Part shown: positions 1-7,161 of the stretch, piece by piece
Layout: each line of letters begins with the position of its first letter
How positions within the stretch are numbered: the first letter of the stretch is position 1
Origin: Candidatus Woesearchaeota archaeon
GTDB taxonomy: Archaea; Nanobdellota; Nanobdellia; SCGC-AAA011-G17; GW2011-AR20
DNA length: 16,606 nt
NCBI GenBank assembly: GCA_018302915.1
Contig: JAGVZB010000021.1
Location: 1 to 16,606 of the forward strand
Direction: 5' to 3'
The notes under the pieces: model-generated
Told to the model about the DNA's origin: nothing
Database searches by the model: none
Seen by the model: only the letters and a program-made list of their open reading frames with translations
Position numbers and translations under genes: made by a program

Positions 1-1031
1 TCTCCCCTGTATATAACAGCTCTAATCCTTAAAGAATCACCAAATCTTGCCTTATCATCATTTCCAAAATAAACTTTTTCTATTTCCAAAAAAGAGGAAT
101 AATCCGCTTCTTCAAAATGATTTTCTTCATTTGGCGTTGGTGTTGTCTGTATCCAATAATCATCAACTCTTGACCATGATAATCCTTCAACTGAATTGCT
201 ATAGCTTACTTCATCAACTATAATATTTCTATAAATTAATCTAACTAAATCACCATCATTATTTAATTCTAATCTTCCATCTTTATTTCTGTAAACAGTT
301 AAATAACTTTTTGGTGCTATAATTGTATTTTGAGATAAAAAATTTGTATCTGATATATTCATACCTCTTCCATAATTATCATTTAAAGTTAGATTCTTAA
401 GGTTTATATAATAATCCCCAAAATTGTATAATTCAACCCATTCTCCATCAGGTATTGATGCATCGTCATATCCAATGGGGTCTGGAAGAAATTCGTTTAT
501 CTTTAATGTAAAATGATCATGCACTTCTAAATTTTCATTTCCAGGAGTTGGAATACATTCTTTCCATAAATTATTAATTCTACACAAAGACATACCATTA
601 TCATTTCCTCCTTGTTGAGGATAATAAAATAAAATATCAATAATAGCATCAAAGATTTTTTTATTAGAACTTGTTATTGCTAATAATCCCCCATAATTTT
701 CTAAATCGAAAGGACTACGCAATATTTTTCCAGTATAATTTGGATAATCTTCTAAAAAAGTTTCTGTATCTTTAACTATAACAATATATTCATTTGATAA
801 AATAGTCATATCATCCCCTTGTGTTAAATTTAATCCATGACTAACATTTTCATTATGTCTGTATAATTTCCAGCCTATTAAATCAATCTCTTCATTTCCA
901 TTATTATAAATTTCAATCCATTCATGATTAATATCAATATCTTCAGGATCATACATTATTTCATTTATTATTACAGAAGCTGAAATACTTGGTAGAACAA
1001 TAAGAACAATAAAAATAAGTGGTAATTTCAT
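1..1031 (-). CDS. Secreted lamin-tail-domain protein (3' end beyond window)
   Basis: The reading frame starts at ATG 1031 and stays open for 343 codons to the window edge, so the C-terminus is missing. Residues 1-19 form a hydrophobic signal peptide ending ISAS. Two lamin tail domain (LTD) modules follow. The first starts near residue 20 with INEIMYDPED, then HEWIEIYNNGNEEIDLIGWKL. The second starts near 177 with INEFLPDP, then GEWVELYNFGDYYINLKNLTL. This INE...E(W)xE(L/I)YN pattern is the LTD signature. A further beta-rich segment begins near residue 314. LTD proteins of archaea and bacteria are usually exported, often multidomain, surface or nuclease-associated proteins; no nuclease motif is visible in the part present. 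Codon use is very AT-rich (AAT, TTA, ATA), unlike the neighbouring hjc and lysS genes, which suggests an accessory gene. An AT-rich TATA-like element (1051-1061) lies 20-30 nt upstream. The exact function is unknown. Confidence 0.85.
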   Translation of the reverse strand, partial: MKLPLIFIVLIVLPSISASVIINEIMYDPEDIDINHEWIEIYNNGNEEIDLIGWKLYRHNENVSHGLNLTQGDDMTILSNEYIVIVKDTETFLEDYPNYTGKILRSPFDLENYGGLLAITSSNKKIFDAIIDILFYYPQQGGNDNGMSLCRINNLWKECIPTPGNENLEVHDHFTLKINEFLPDPIGYDDASIPDGEWVELYNFGDYYINLKNLTLNDNYGRGMNISDTNFLSQNTIIAPKSYLTVYRNKDGRLELNNDGDLVRLIYRNIIVDEVSYSNSVEGLSWSRVDDYWIQTTPTPNEENHFEEADYSSFLEIEKVYFGNDDKARFGDSLRIRAVIYRG

Positions 1032-1109
1032 ATATTTAACAATGTAAAGATTGTATATTAAGTTTCTTATTATAATTAAACTTTTAAAGAGCAAACATTT
1101 TTTAAACCA
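1032..1109. promoter_or_regulatory. Divergent promoter region
   Basis: This 78-bp AT-rich gap separates two divergent genes. On the minus strand TTAATATACAA (1051-1061) lies 20-30 nt upstream of the start at 1031. On the plus strand TTTTAAAG (about 1082-1089) lies about 24 nt upstream of the start at 1110. Both spacings fit TATA boxes giving leaderless transcripts. This is by inspection only. Confidence 0.4.
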
Positions 1110-1475
1110 ATGACAAGGATTGTAATAGGAAAAACACATTCCTTGATTTATAGAACATTCTCTGAAGGAGGAAATATCCATAGTCAACAATTTTTAACAA
1201 GATTAGATCAAATATGTGGAATTTATAAACACAAATGGAAAAAAAGAAATGGAGAGAATGATCCAGAACATTGCGCTGAAAACCCGGAGATAACTGAACA
1301 AAATATAAGTCCTGCACAAATCATATTTCTTAAGATGGGTGATATTCCAACTGAAGAAATTAGCACTGATAGATATAAAAGCATAATAATAAACATTCCG
1401 GAAAATGGTGGATATAGGAATCTTGCAAAAATTATTAAAGATGAATTGCACAAAAAAGGGTATAACTTGTATTAA
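1110..1475 (+). CDS. Hypothetical protein, 121 aa
   Basis: I do not recognise this protein. It has no signal peptide or membrane segment. It is mixed alpha/beta by eye, with a charged stretch KHKWKKRNGEND near residues 40-51 and two cysteines (near 36 and 55). The C-terminal part (NGGYRNLAKIIKDELHKKGYNLY in outline) looks like an amphipathic helix preceded by a strand. Its codons are AT-rich like those of the lamin-tail gene upstream and unlike hjc, so the two may be a small accessory patch. It has its own putative promoter and converges on hjc, sharing a 4-bp TTAA that provides both stop codons. It is called coding because it is the only long frame in the interval, has an internally consistent protein composition, and the opposite-strand frames are low-complexity. 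Confidence 0.6.
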   Translation: MTRIVIGKTHSLIYRTFSEGGNIHSQQFLTRLDQICGIYKHKWKKRNGENDPEHCAENPEITEQNISPAQIIFLKMGDIPTEEISTDRYKSIIINIPENGGYRNLAKIIKDELHKKGYNLY

Positions 1476-1879
1476 AGCTTCAACTGCTTGTATGCCCCAA
1501 TTATTTCCTCAAACTTCACCCCTTTCTTCTGGGCCAGCTCCAATGAAATGTAATAGTTTGTCTTGCTAAAACCCAAATTCTCCAAATTAACAAAAAACCA
1601 ACCTATCCTGTCAAACCTTATTGCTATCAAAGGGATTGCCCCGAATTTTTCAGAAAATGCCTTCAATTCATTTATTTCCCTTTGAGAAAAATATTTTCTC
1701 CTTGAATTTACTGCCTTGCACTCTATTGCAAAAATATTCCTGCTATTTGAAACTATGATATCTGGCGAAGGCAAGGGCGTTGATCCTGAACCGGCACTCC
1801 TGACAACGCTGAAATTTGAATCATAAAACATATGTATCAGTTCCCGCTCGTACCTTGTCCCCTTCCCTTTTGAACTCAT
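1472..1879 (-). CDS. hjc: Holliday junction resolvase Hjc
   Basis: Hjc is the archaeal structure-specific endonuclease that cuts four-way DNA junctions in recombination and repair. At 135 aa it has the normal family length. The nuclease core is visible: KGTRYERELI (Glu11, Arg12), VVRSAGSG (Arg27), PSPDII (Asp40) and FAIECK (Glu53, Lys55). The E...D...ExK set matches the metal-binding catalytic residues known from Sulfolobus and Pyrococcus Hjc. The start at 1879 fits the conserved N-terminus, and a TATA box about 24 nt upstream predicts a leaderless mRNA. The 3' end overlaps the convergent orphan gene by 4 bp. The HerA-like ATPase two genes away could act in the same repair pathway, but they are on opposite strands and not in one operon. 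Confidence 0.95.
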   Translation of the reverse strand: MSSKGKGTRYERELIHMFYDSNFSVVRSAGSGSTPLPSPDIIVSNSRNIFAIECKAVNSRRKYFSQREINELKAFSEKFGAIPLIAIRFDRIGWFFVNLENLGFSKTNYYISLELAQKKGVKFEEIIGAYKQLKL

Positions 1880-1900
1880 AAAATAAGAAAGAATTGGAAA

Positions 1901-1909
1901 TATATAAAA
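1901..1909 (-). promoter_or_regulatory. TATA box of hjc
   Basis: TTTTATATA on the minus strand, centred about 25 nt upstream of the hjc start codon, fits an archaeal TATA box driving a leaderless transcript. It lies just after the stop of the upstream histone-fold gene. Confidence 0.5.
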
Positions 1910-1913
1910 CTAA

Positions 1914-2084
1914 TCAGAGATCCCTGCTCTGGACTGTTCTTCTTCCGTTGGCCTTTGCCCTCTCAATTGCATCCTTTATCAACTGCTCGCATTTCTTGGA
2001 TAAAGCCTCAGAAAAATCACCTGAAACATTCATATCCTTGATATAATCCTTGATTTTTGACCTAACAACCAAACTATCCGTCAT
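1914..2084 (-). CDS. Mini histone-fold DNA-binding protein, 56 aa
   Basis: A small basic protein starting MTDSLVVRSKIKDYIKDM. The middle is a long amphipathic helix (about 20-44) and the C-terminus is AKANGRRTVQSRDL. The helix followed by (N/G)GR(R/K)TV-x-x-(R/E)D(L/I) is the alpha2-loop2 signature of archaeal histones and related NFYB/DUF1931-type histone folds. The chain stops right at RDL, so the third helix of a canonical archaeal histone is missing. I recall similar short versions in DPANN genomes, so this may be a family trait rather than truncation. It probably binds DNA or pairs with another histone-fold protein. The start at 2084 is preferred because AGGGAGG (2094-2100) sits 9 nt upstream; an in-frame ATG at 2093 abuts that Shine-Dalgarno sequence. 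It lies between lysS and hjc and may be co-transcribed with lysS. Confidence 0.8.
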   Translation of the reverse strand: MTDSLVVRSKIKDYIKDMNVSGDFSEALSKKCEQLIKDAIERAKANGRRTVQSRDL

Positions 2085-2122
2085 GTTAAACATCCTCCCT
2101 AAACAGTATAAGATTAAGAAAA

Positions 2123-3595
2123 TCAGGAGTTTTTAAAACTTTTCATGAATGGGAATAAAATAACATCCTTTATTGAATCTTTTCCAAGCAAAACCATAGA
2201 TAACCTGTCTATTCCTATTCCAACACCGCCTGTCGGAGGCATGCCTGTCTCTATTGATTCTATGAAATCCTCATCCATGGGATTAGCTTCCTCATTACCC
2301 CTGCTTAATTGCTTTGACTGGTCTTCCAATAATTTTCTCTGAAGCAGCGGATCATTTAATTCTGAGTATGCATTGCCCAATTCAAAGCCGCATACAAACA
2401 ATTCAAACCTTTCAATCAATGTGTTATCATATTTTGTCGGCTTGCATAATGGAGTTGATTCTATCGGATGATCTGTTATGAAAGTCGGCTGTATCAACTT
2501 ATCCTGAACTAATTCTTCAAATAAAAGCTGAAGAGCATTTCCCCTTGAAAATTCAATATGCTTCACATTATATTTATCCATTTCTTTTTTTAATTCCTTG
2601 TCATTCAACTTATCTGTATCTATTCCTGCAATTTTTTTCACAGAATCCTTCATGGTCATAACTTTAAATGGTTTCTTTATTTCAACTGTATGACCCCTAA
2701 ATTTTATTTTGTTTGTCCCGTTAACTTCTTTGCATACATTGATAATCATATCCTCAACAAATTTCATCATTTCATCATAATCTGCATATGCCTGATAAAA
2801 TTCAAGCATTGTAAACTCAGGATTATGGGTGCTGTCAACACTTTCATTCCTGAAAACCTTTGAGATTTCATACACTTTTTCAAAGCCACCGACAATCAAT
2901 CTTTTAAGGTAAAGCTCGTCGGAAATCCTCAGGAAAACATCCATCTTTAAATCATTAAAATGAGATTTGAACGGCTTAGCTGCTGCTCCTCCGTATATCG
3001 GCTGTATTATGGGAGTTTCCACTTCAAGAAAACCTTTTTTATTTAATAAATCTCTGATGAAATTAATTAATTTTGATTTTTTTACAAATGTTTCCTTCAC
3101 TTCAGGATTTGAAATCAAATCCAAATACCTTTTCCTGTATCTTATTTCCGTATCCTTTAATCCATGCCATTTTTCCGGCAAGGACCTTATTGACTTGCAT
3201 AACAACTCAATCTCTTTTGCCCATACTGAAATTTCACCTGCTTTTGTCTTGAAAACAGAACCTTCTACTCCAATAATATCCCCCATATCCAATTTCCTGA
3301 ACAACTCATAATTCTTCTCACCAATTTCATCCTGTCTTACATAAACCTGAATTTTTCCAGTTTCATCCTGAACATGAACAAAGCTAGCCTTGCCCATCAA
3401 CCTCAATGTCATTATTCTTCCTGCCAAGGAAACCTGCTCTTTGCTTGGTTCATGCTTTGCTTTCTTGAATTTTTCTAAAATTTCTGAAGAATGATTCTTT
3501 TGAGAAAACTTGTATGGATAAGGATTAAACCCCAATTTCTTTATTTCATTTAATTTGTCTATCCTTTGTTTTATTAATTGAGATTCTGCATCCAT
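2123..3595 (-). CDS. lysS: Lysyl-tRNA synthetase, class II
   Basis: Charges tRNA-Lys with lysine. The 490-aa length is typical of bacterial-type class II LysRS. The N-terminal OB-fold anticodon-binding domain covers about 55-135 (VSLAGRIMTLRLMGKASFVHVQDETG). The class II core follows: motif 1 around 175-197 (GFLEVETPIIQPIYGG), then AAAKPF; motif 2 around 241-263 (KVFRNESVDSTHNPEFT); motif 3 near 453-470 (GVGIGIDRLSMVL). LRISDELYLKRLIVGGFEKVYEI is the family hallmark. Most archaea use the unrelated class I LysRS, so a class II enzyme points to a bacterial-type gene, as seen in parts of DPANN. A TATA box about 27 nt upstream predicts a leaderless mRNA. The stop is TGA. Confidence 0.97.
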   Translation of the reverse strand: MDAESQLIKQRIDKLNEIKKLGFNPYPYKFSQKNHSSEILEKFKKAKHEPSKEQVSLAGRIMTLRLMGKASFVHVQDETGKIQVYVRQDEIGEKNYELFRKLDMGDIIGVEGSVFKTKAGEISVWAKEIELLCKSIRSLPEKWHGLKDTEIRYRKRYLDLISNPEVKETFVKKSKLINFIRDLLNKKGFLEVETPIIQPIYGGAAAKPFKSHFNDLKMDVFLRISDELYLKRLIVGGFEKVYEISKVFRNESVDSTHNPEFTMLEFYQAYADYDEMMKFVEDMIINVCKEVNGTNKIKFRGHTVEIKKPFKVMTMKDSVKKIAGIDTDKLNDKELKKEMDKYNVKHIEFSRGNALQLLFEELVQDKLIQPTFITDHPIESTPLCKPTKYDNTLIERFELFVCGFELGNAYSELNDPLLQRKLLEDQSKQLSRGNEEANPMDEDFIESIETGMPPTGGVGIGIDRLSMVLLGKDSIKDVILFPFMKSFKNS

Positions 3596-3616
3596 GATAA
3601 ATTAATCATTTGAGTT

Positions 3617-3626
3617 ATTTATATAA
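3617..3626 (-). promoter_or_regulatory. TATA box of lysS
   Basis: TTATATAAAT on the minus strand, centred about 27 nt upstream of the lysS start, fits an archaeal TATA element for a leaderless message. It sits in the 35-bp gap after the acylphosphatase stop. Confidence 0.5.
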
Positions 3627-3630
3627 GTTA

Positions 3631-3894
3631 TTATTTTATCTCAAAACCTTTCAGATTTTCAGGAGTTTCATATTTTATATCAACCTTGTCAACCCTTGAC
3701 ATAATCGGACCATCTTCACAGATTTCTATCATTCTGTTTAACTTGTCCTGCTGACCTTCAAAAACAGCCTCTACTTTATCATTTATATTCCTGACCCATC
3801 CATTCAACCCCAAGAACAAAGCCTTATTCCTTATAAAATACCTAAAACCAACCATTATTACCCTTCCATGAATGACAAGATGGACTCTCTGCAT
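3631..3894 (-). CDS. Acylphosphatase
   Basis: A small alpha/beta enzyme that hydrolyses carboxyl-phosphate bonds. Its 87 aa is close to the family norm of about 90-100. The signature region reads HGRVIMVGFRYF and then GLNGWVRN. Catalytic Arg18 (in VGFR) and Asn36 (in GWVRN) are both present, matching the Arg and Asn that bind phosphate and position water in known acylphosphatases. The usual GxVQGVGFR is altered to GRVIMVGFR: Gln becomes Ile and the following Gly becomes Met, next to the phosphate-binding loop, so activity could be changed. The gene is divergent from the HerA-like gene, sharing a 51-bp intergenic promoter, and precedes lysS on the same strand. No partner pathway is evident. 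Confidence 0.9.
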   Translation of the reverse strand: MQRVHLVIHGRVIMVGFRYFIRNKALFLGLNGWVRNINDKVEAVFEGQQDKLNRMIEICEDGPIMSRVDKVDIKYETPENLKGFEIK

Positions 3895-3907
3895 ATACTT
3901 TTTATTA

Positions 3908-3923
3908 CAATAAATATTAATAA
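3908..3923. promoter_or_regulatory. Shared bidirectional TATA region
   Basis: The AT-only stretch around AATAAATATTAATAA lies about 23 nt upstream of the acylphosphatase start (3894, minus) and about 30 nt upstream of the HerA-like start (3946, plus). It is nearly symmetrical and could serve both divergent genes as leaderless promoters. Confidence 0.35.
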
Positions 3924-3945
3924 CCTTTACTAATAATTCTTATGC

Positions 3946-5877
3946 ATGATTTTAGGAAATATTGCAGGAAAAACATCAACAAGGGAATTTAGCTTTTCAG
4001 TCAGGCATGAAGTAAACAAGTTTGATTATGTCCAGATTTTATTCAAGGACAAATACATCCTGGCCCAGATATTGGAGATAGAAAAAAGCCATGAAACAAT
4101 TGCAAAATGCAACATTCTAGGCTACAGGGAGGATAACAAGCTGAAACAACTATTAAGCCCACTGGAGCCAGGCTCTGAAGTCCTGAAAGCTGATGATAAT
4201 TTCATCAAGGAAGTCCTTGACTTAAGGGAAAACAAGAATTCTGCCTTTATAGGGAATTTACAAAGATATGACAAACTCAAGGTTTACCTGGATTTGAATA
4301 AACTATTAACAAAACATGTTTCAATACTGGCAAAATCCGGCTCAGGAAAAAGTTATGTTGGTGGGGTTTTAGTCGAGGAAATCCTGGAAAGGGACATCCC
4401 TATTTTAATAATAGACCCGCATGGAGAATATTCCTCATTACAAGAAAAAAATGATGATGAAAACCTAAACAAATTTGGTTTGAAGGCAAAAGATTACAGA
4501 AATAAAATAAGAATCTACAGCCCAAATACAACGGACAATCCTGAATGCATCCCCCTGAAATTGAGCAACTACAACCTAAGCTCACAGGAGATATTACATG
4601 TGCTGCCTGCTAAATTGAGCAATGTTCAATTAGGATTATTATACAGTTCATTAAAAGAAATAAACAAAATAGATTTCAATCAGCTGATCCTGGAATTGGA
4701 ATTAGAAGAAAATCCTGCAAAGTATTCATTGATAAACATCATCAGATATCTTGAAAAGTTAAATTTATTCTCTGATGCTCCGACATTACTTCAGGAATTG
4801 ATAATGCCCGGGAAATGCAGCATCATAAACCTAAAAGGTGTTGAACAGGAATTGCAGGAAGTTGTTGTGTACAAACTAGTAAAAGATCTGTTTGAGGAAA
4901 GAAAAAAAGGAAATATTCCTCCTTTCTTCTTAATCATTGAAGAATCCCATAACTATCTCCCTGAAAGAAGTTTTGGCGAGGCTAAAAGCTCAAGAATATT
5001 AAGACAGGTTGCTTCAGAAGGCAGGAAGTTTGGCCTTGGAATGTGTGTTATATCACAAAGACCATCAAGATTGGATAAATCAGTTATCTCACAATGCAGC
5101 ACTCAAATAATATTAAAAGTTACAAATCCAAATGACTTGAGGGCAATTGCAAATTCTGTCGAAGGCTTGACTTATGAAAGCGAAAAAGAAATAATGAATT
5201 TATCCGTGGGAACTGCATTGATAACAGGCATTGCTGAATTGCCCTTGTTTATCAACATAAGGCCCAGAATGAGCAAGCACGGCGGTGAAGCTGTTGACAT
5301 GCTGAGCATCACAAACAACAAATCAGAAGAAAAAGGCGAGCTACTGCAGGTAATCAAGCAAAAAATAAGCAAGGAGGACCTGAAATTACTGGGCAAGGAA
5401 GCAAAAAGAAAGTTAATTCCCTGCCTGTATCTGCAATGCGAGGATAATAACATTCTTGTCAACCTTAACAACGGAAAATTAATCAATAATATGGAAAATG
5501 GCGAGGGCAAAGATATAATTAAAAAATTGGAACTGAGCCCGCAGCAAAAAAGGGTCTTTGATTCTGCCCTAGCTTTAAGGGAGTTCACTGCAGCAGAATT
5601 GTTCAGCAAATCTGGAGTCCAGTTCTCCGAAATTTATGATATAATCAACATTTTAGTTAATAAAGGGTATTTTGTTAAGGAAGGAAACAAATACAAATTA
5701 AGCAATGTGTTCAATTTTGATTTTCAAGATTTTAATATTTATGACAAGCCTGACTACTACAAGATAGAAGGCGAAAAATCGGAAAAGAAGTTCAATAATC
5801 ATGATGTTGTTAATTTTCTGGGCAATTTTGTAAAGATTAAAAATCAGAAAGAATGCTGGCTGGAAATTTATTATTAA
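3946..5877 (+). CDS. HerA-like FtsK/HerA-family ATPase
   Basis: HerA-family hexameric ATPases translocate double-stranded DNA and, with the nuclease NurA, help resect DNA ends. In this 643-aa protein, residues 1-80 look like the HAS-barrel domain. The RecA-like core has Walker A AKSGSGKS (129-136, Lys135), a DPHGEY motif (157-162) and Walker B FFLIIEESH (327-335, acidic pair Glu332-Glu333). SQRPSRLDKSV follows near 370-380. The segment from about 375 to 400 (ISQCSTQIILKVTNPNDLRA) is characteristic of HerA/DUF87 proteins. Beyond about residue 480 is an extra region ending in a winged-helix-like module (about 530-590, PQQKRVFDSALALREFTA). No nurA is adjacent, so its partner is unknown; Hjc is encoded nearby. 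The stop overlaps the convergent Cys-containing orphan by 4 bp. Confidence 0.9.
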   Translation: MILGNIAGKTSTREFSFSVRHEVNKFDYVQILFKDKYILAQILEIEKSHETIAKCNILGYREDNKLKQLLSPLEPGSEVLKADDNFIKEVLDLRENKNSAFIGNLQRYDKLKVYLDLNKLLTKHVSILAKSGSGKSYVGGVLVEEILERDIPILIIDPHGEYSSLQEKNDDENLNKFGLKAKDYRNKIRIYSPNTTDNPECIPLKLSNYNLSSQEILHVLPAKLSNVQLGLLYSSLKEINKIDFNQLILELELEENPAKYSLINIIRYLEKLNLFSDAPTLLQELIMPGKCSIINLKGVEQELQEVVVYKLVKDLFEERKKGNIPPFFLIIEESHNYLPERSFGEAKSSRILRQVASEGRKFGLGMCVISQRPSRLDKSVISQCSTQIILKVTNPNDLRAIANSVEGLTYESEKEIMNLSVGTALITGIAELPLFINIRPRMSKHGGEAVDMLSITNNKSEEKGELLQVIKQKISKEDLKLLGKEAKRKLIPCLYLQCEDNNILVNLNNGKLINNMENGEGKDIIKKLELSPQQKRVFDSALALREFTAAELFSKSGVQFSEIYDIINILVNKGYFVKEGNKYKLSNVFNFDFQDFNIYDKPDYYKIEGEKSEKKFNNHDVVNFLGNFVKIKNQKECWLEIYY

Positions 5878-6113
5878 TTTTGTATACTTAATTCAACTCT
5901 TTCCACTAAACCTTTGTCAAGTCTTCTTTTTAGATCTTCTGGTAAATCTGAAATTGATATTAAACCACTAATTCTACAACCTTTTCTAGGTCCATCATTA
6001 GTTTGATAATTTTTCTTGTAGGGGCATCCATTTTCTGCAGAACAACCCGCTCCAAATACACCTACTTCTTTATAATGTTCACAATTTAGTTTGTATGTTA
6101 CATTTTTAACCAT
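5874..6113 (-). CDS. Hypothetical protein with four cysteines, 79 aa
   Basis: I do not recognise this protein. From MVKNVTYKLN it has cysteines at 11, 24, 30 and 46 (C-x12-C-x5-C-x15-C) with interspersed His13, Lys and Gly, then a charged helical tail LPEDLKRRLDKGLVERVEL. The Cys set could bind zinc or an iron-sulfur cluster, but the spacing matches no motif I can name. The start at 6113 is chosen over an upstream in-frame ATG at 6179, because 6113 avoids a 32-bp overlap with cbf5 and has a TATA-like TTTATAAA (about 6135-6144) at leaderless distance. Codon use is AT-rich, like other accessory genes here. The 3' end shares TTAA with the HerA-like gene so both stops fall in 4 bp. Confidence 0.65.
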   Translation of the reverse strand: MVKNVTYKLNCEHYKEVGVFGAGCSAENGCPYKKNYQTNDGPRKGCRISGLISISDLPEDLKRRLDKGLVERVELSIQN

Positions 6114-6134
6114 ATTAATAAGTTTTATATCCTT

Positions 6135-6144
6135 TTTATAAATT
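6135..6144 (-). promoter_or_regulatory. TATA box of the 79-aa orphan
   Basis: AATTTATAAA on the minus strand, centred about 26 nt upstream of the ATG at 6113, in the gap after cbf5. It supports the shorter start. Confidence 0.4.
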
Positions 6145-6147
6145 TTA

Positions 6148-7134
6148 CTATTTCTTAGAAATAAATTTAGGATACACATTTCTGTCCATAAATACCTTGC
6201 TTGTCTTTATAGCCAGACCCTTATCTTTTTTCATTATCTCATCTAAATTTATTACAGAAATTCCCAGAGAAATCAGTTCATCCTTCAAAGTCATTATTGC
6301 AATTGTTTCATCTTCCTTGAAATTATTTAATCTGGATATTCCAGGGATGCTCAAAGAAGCTCCATGACATATAGAATCCACTGCACTGTCAACAACCCAG
6401 ACTTTAGGCAAATGCATCACAGCTTCCTCTATGGGCAATATTATCTTCCTTAATTCATTTTCATCTCCCTCCTTATAAAATTCATAAGCATCTTTCAAGT
6501 CATGCAAAGAATGCCAGGAGCTATCACTGAACGGTCCAGCTTTTGTACGAATTAACTGCTGCATATGCGCACCCACACCTAAAAATTTACCAAAATCATC
6601 CACCCATTTTCTTATGTATGTTCCTGCCTGGCATCCTATCCTGAATAAAACTTCCCTGTCTTCTATCTCCATTATCTCCACATAATAAACTTCCCTGGTT
6701 CTTAATCTTCTTTTTACTGCTGATTTTATAGGAGGCAGTTGCTTTATCTTTCCTGTGAATTTTTTTACTGCTTCATTGATCTCTTTTTCAGAAACTTCCT
6801 TGTGCAAATACATCAAGCAGACATATTCTTTTCCTGCCGTCAATAAAGTCTGAACTATCCTTGTTGCTTTTCCAAGTGCTATCGGCAATACTCCGGTAAC
6901 ACCAGGATCTAATGTGCCTGAATGACCAGATTTATTAATATAAAGAATCTTCTGGACATAATCCGAAACCTGATGTGATGTTGGACCACTTGGCTTATTC
7001 AAGTTTACAATCCCATAATTTATCAATTCCTCAGTCTTTCTCTTATTCGGGTCCTGTCCATAATCCCAATCAGTCTCAAATTCTTTCTTCACTAAAATTT
7101 CTCTCTTAACATTTTCAAAGGGTAGTTTATTCAT
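6148..7134 (-). CDS. cbf5: tRNA/rRNA pseudouridine synthase Cbf5
   Basis: Cbf5 (dyskerin homologue) isomerises uridine to pseudouridine, guided by H/ACA RNAs with L7Ae, Nop10 and Gar1, and can also make tRNA psi55. At 328 aa it has archaeal length. The TruB-fold catalytic domain shows GIVNLNKPSGPTSHQV and HSGTLDPGVTG with catalytic Asp76. KEYVCLMYLH, the PPIKSAVKRRLR segment and GTYIRKW with downstream FGKFLGVGAHMQQLIRTKAGPF are also family hallmarks. A C-terminal PUA domain (about 250-328) starts near LPKVWVVDSAV and contains the IAIMTLKDELISLG stretch. The start at 7134 has a TATA-like AATTTAAATTC about 23 nt upstream. The stop is TAG, which shows that amber is an ordinary stop here. It follows the eS19-eL39-eL31 operon on the same strand. 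Confidence 0.97.
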   Translation of the reverse strand: MNKLPFENVKREILVKKEFETDWDYGQDPNKRKTEELINYGIVNLNKPSGPTSHQVSDYVQKILYINKSGHSGTLDPGVTGVLPIALGKATRIVQTLLTAGKEYVCLMYLHKEVSEKEINEAVKKFTGKIKQLPPIKSAVKRRLRTREVYYVEIMEIEDREVLFRIGCQAGTYIRKWVDDFGKFLGVGAHMQQLIRTKAGPFSDSSWHSLHDLKDAYEFYKEGDENELRKIILPIEEAVMHLPKVWVVDSAVDSICHGASLSIPGISRLNNFKEDETIAIMTLKDELISLGISVINLDEIMKKDKGLAIKTSKVFMDRNVYPKFISKK

Positions 7135-7161
7135 GATTATAAGAAATAATTAGAATTTAAA

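Noticed and set aside
2967..3311. Plus-strand open frame of 114 codons inside lysS
   Set aside because: It overlaps the conserved class II core on the opposite strand and has no features of its own.
5172..5609. A 145-codon minus-strand open frame inside the HerA-like gene
   Set aside because: It lies wholly within a conserved ATPase gene and has a low-complexity Ser/Leu/Ile composition, with no promoter or family match.
5874..6179. Longer start (6179) for the four-cysteine orphan
   Set aside because: It would overlap cbf5 by 32 bp and place the start upstream of the TATA box; the start at 6113 fits better.
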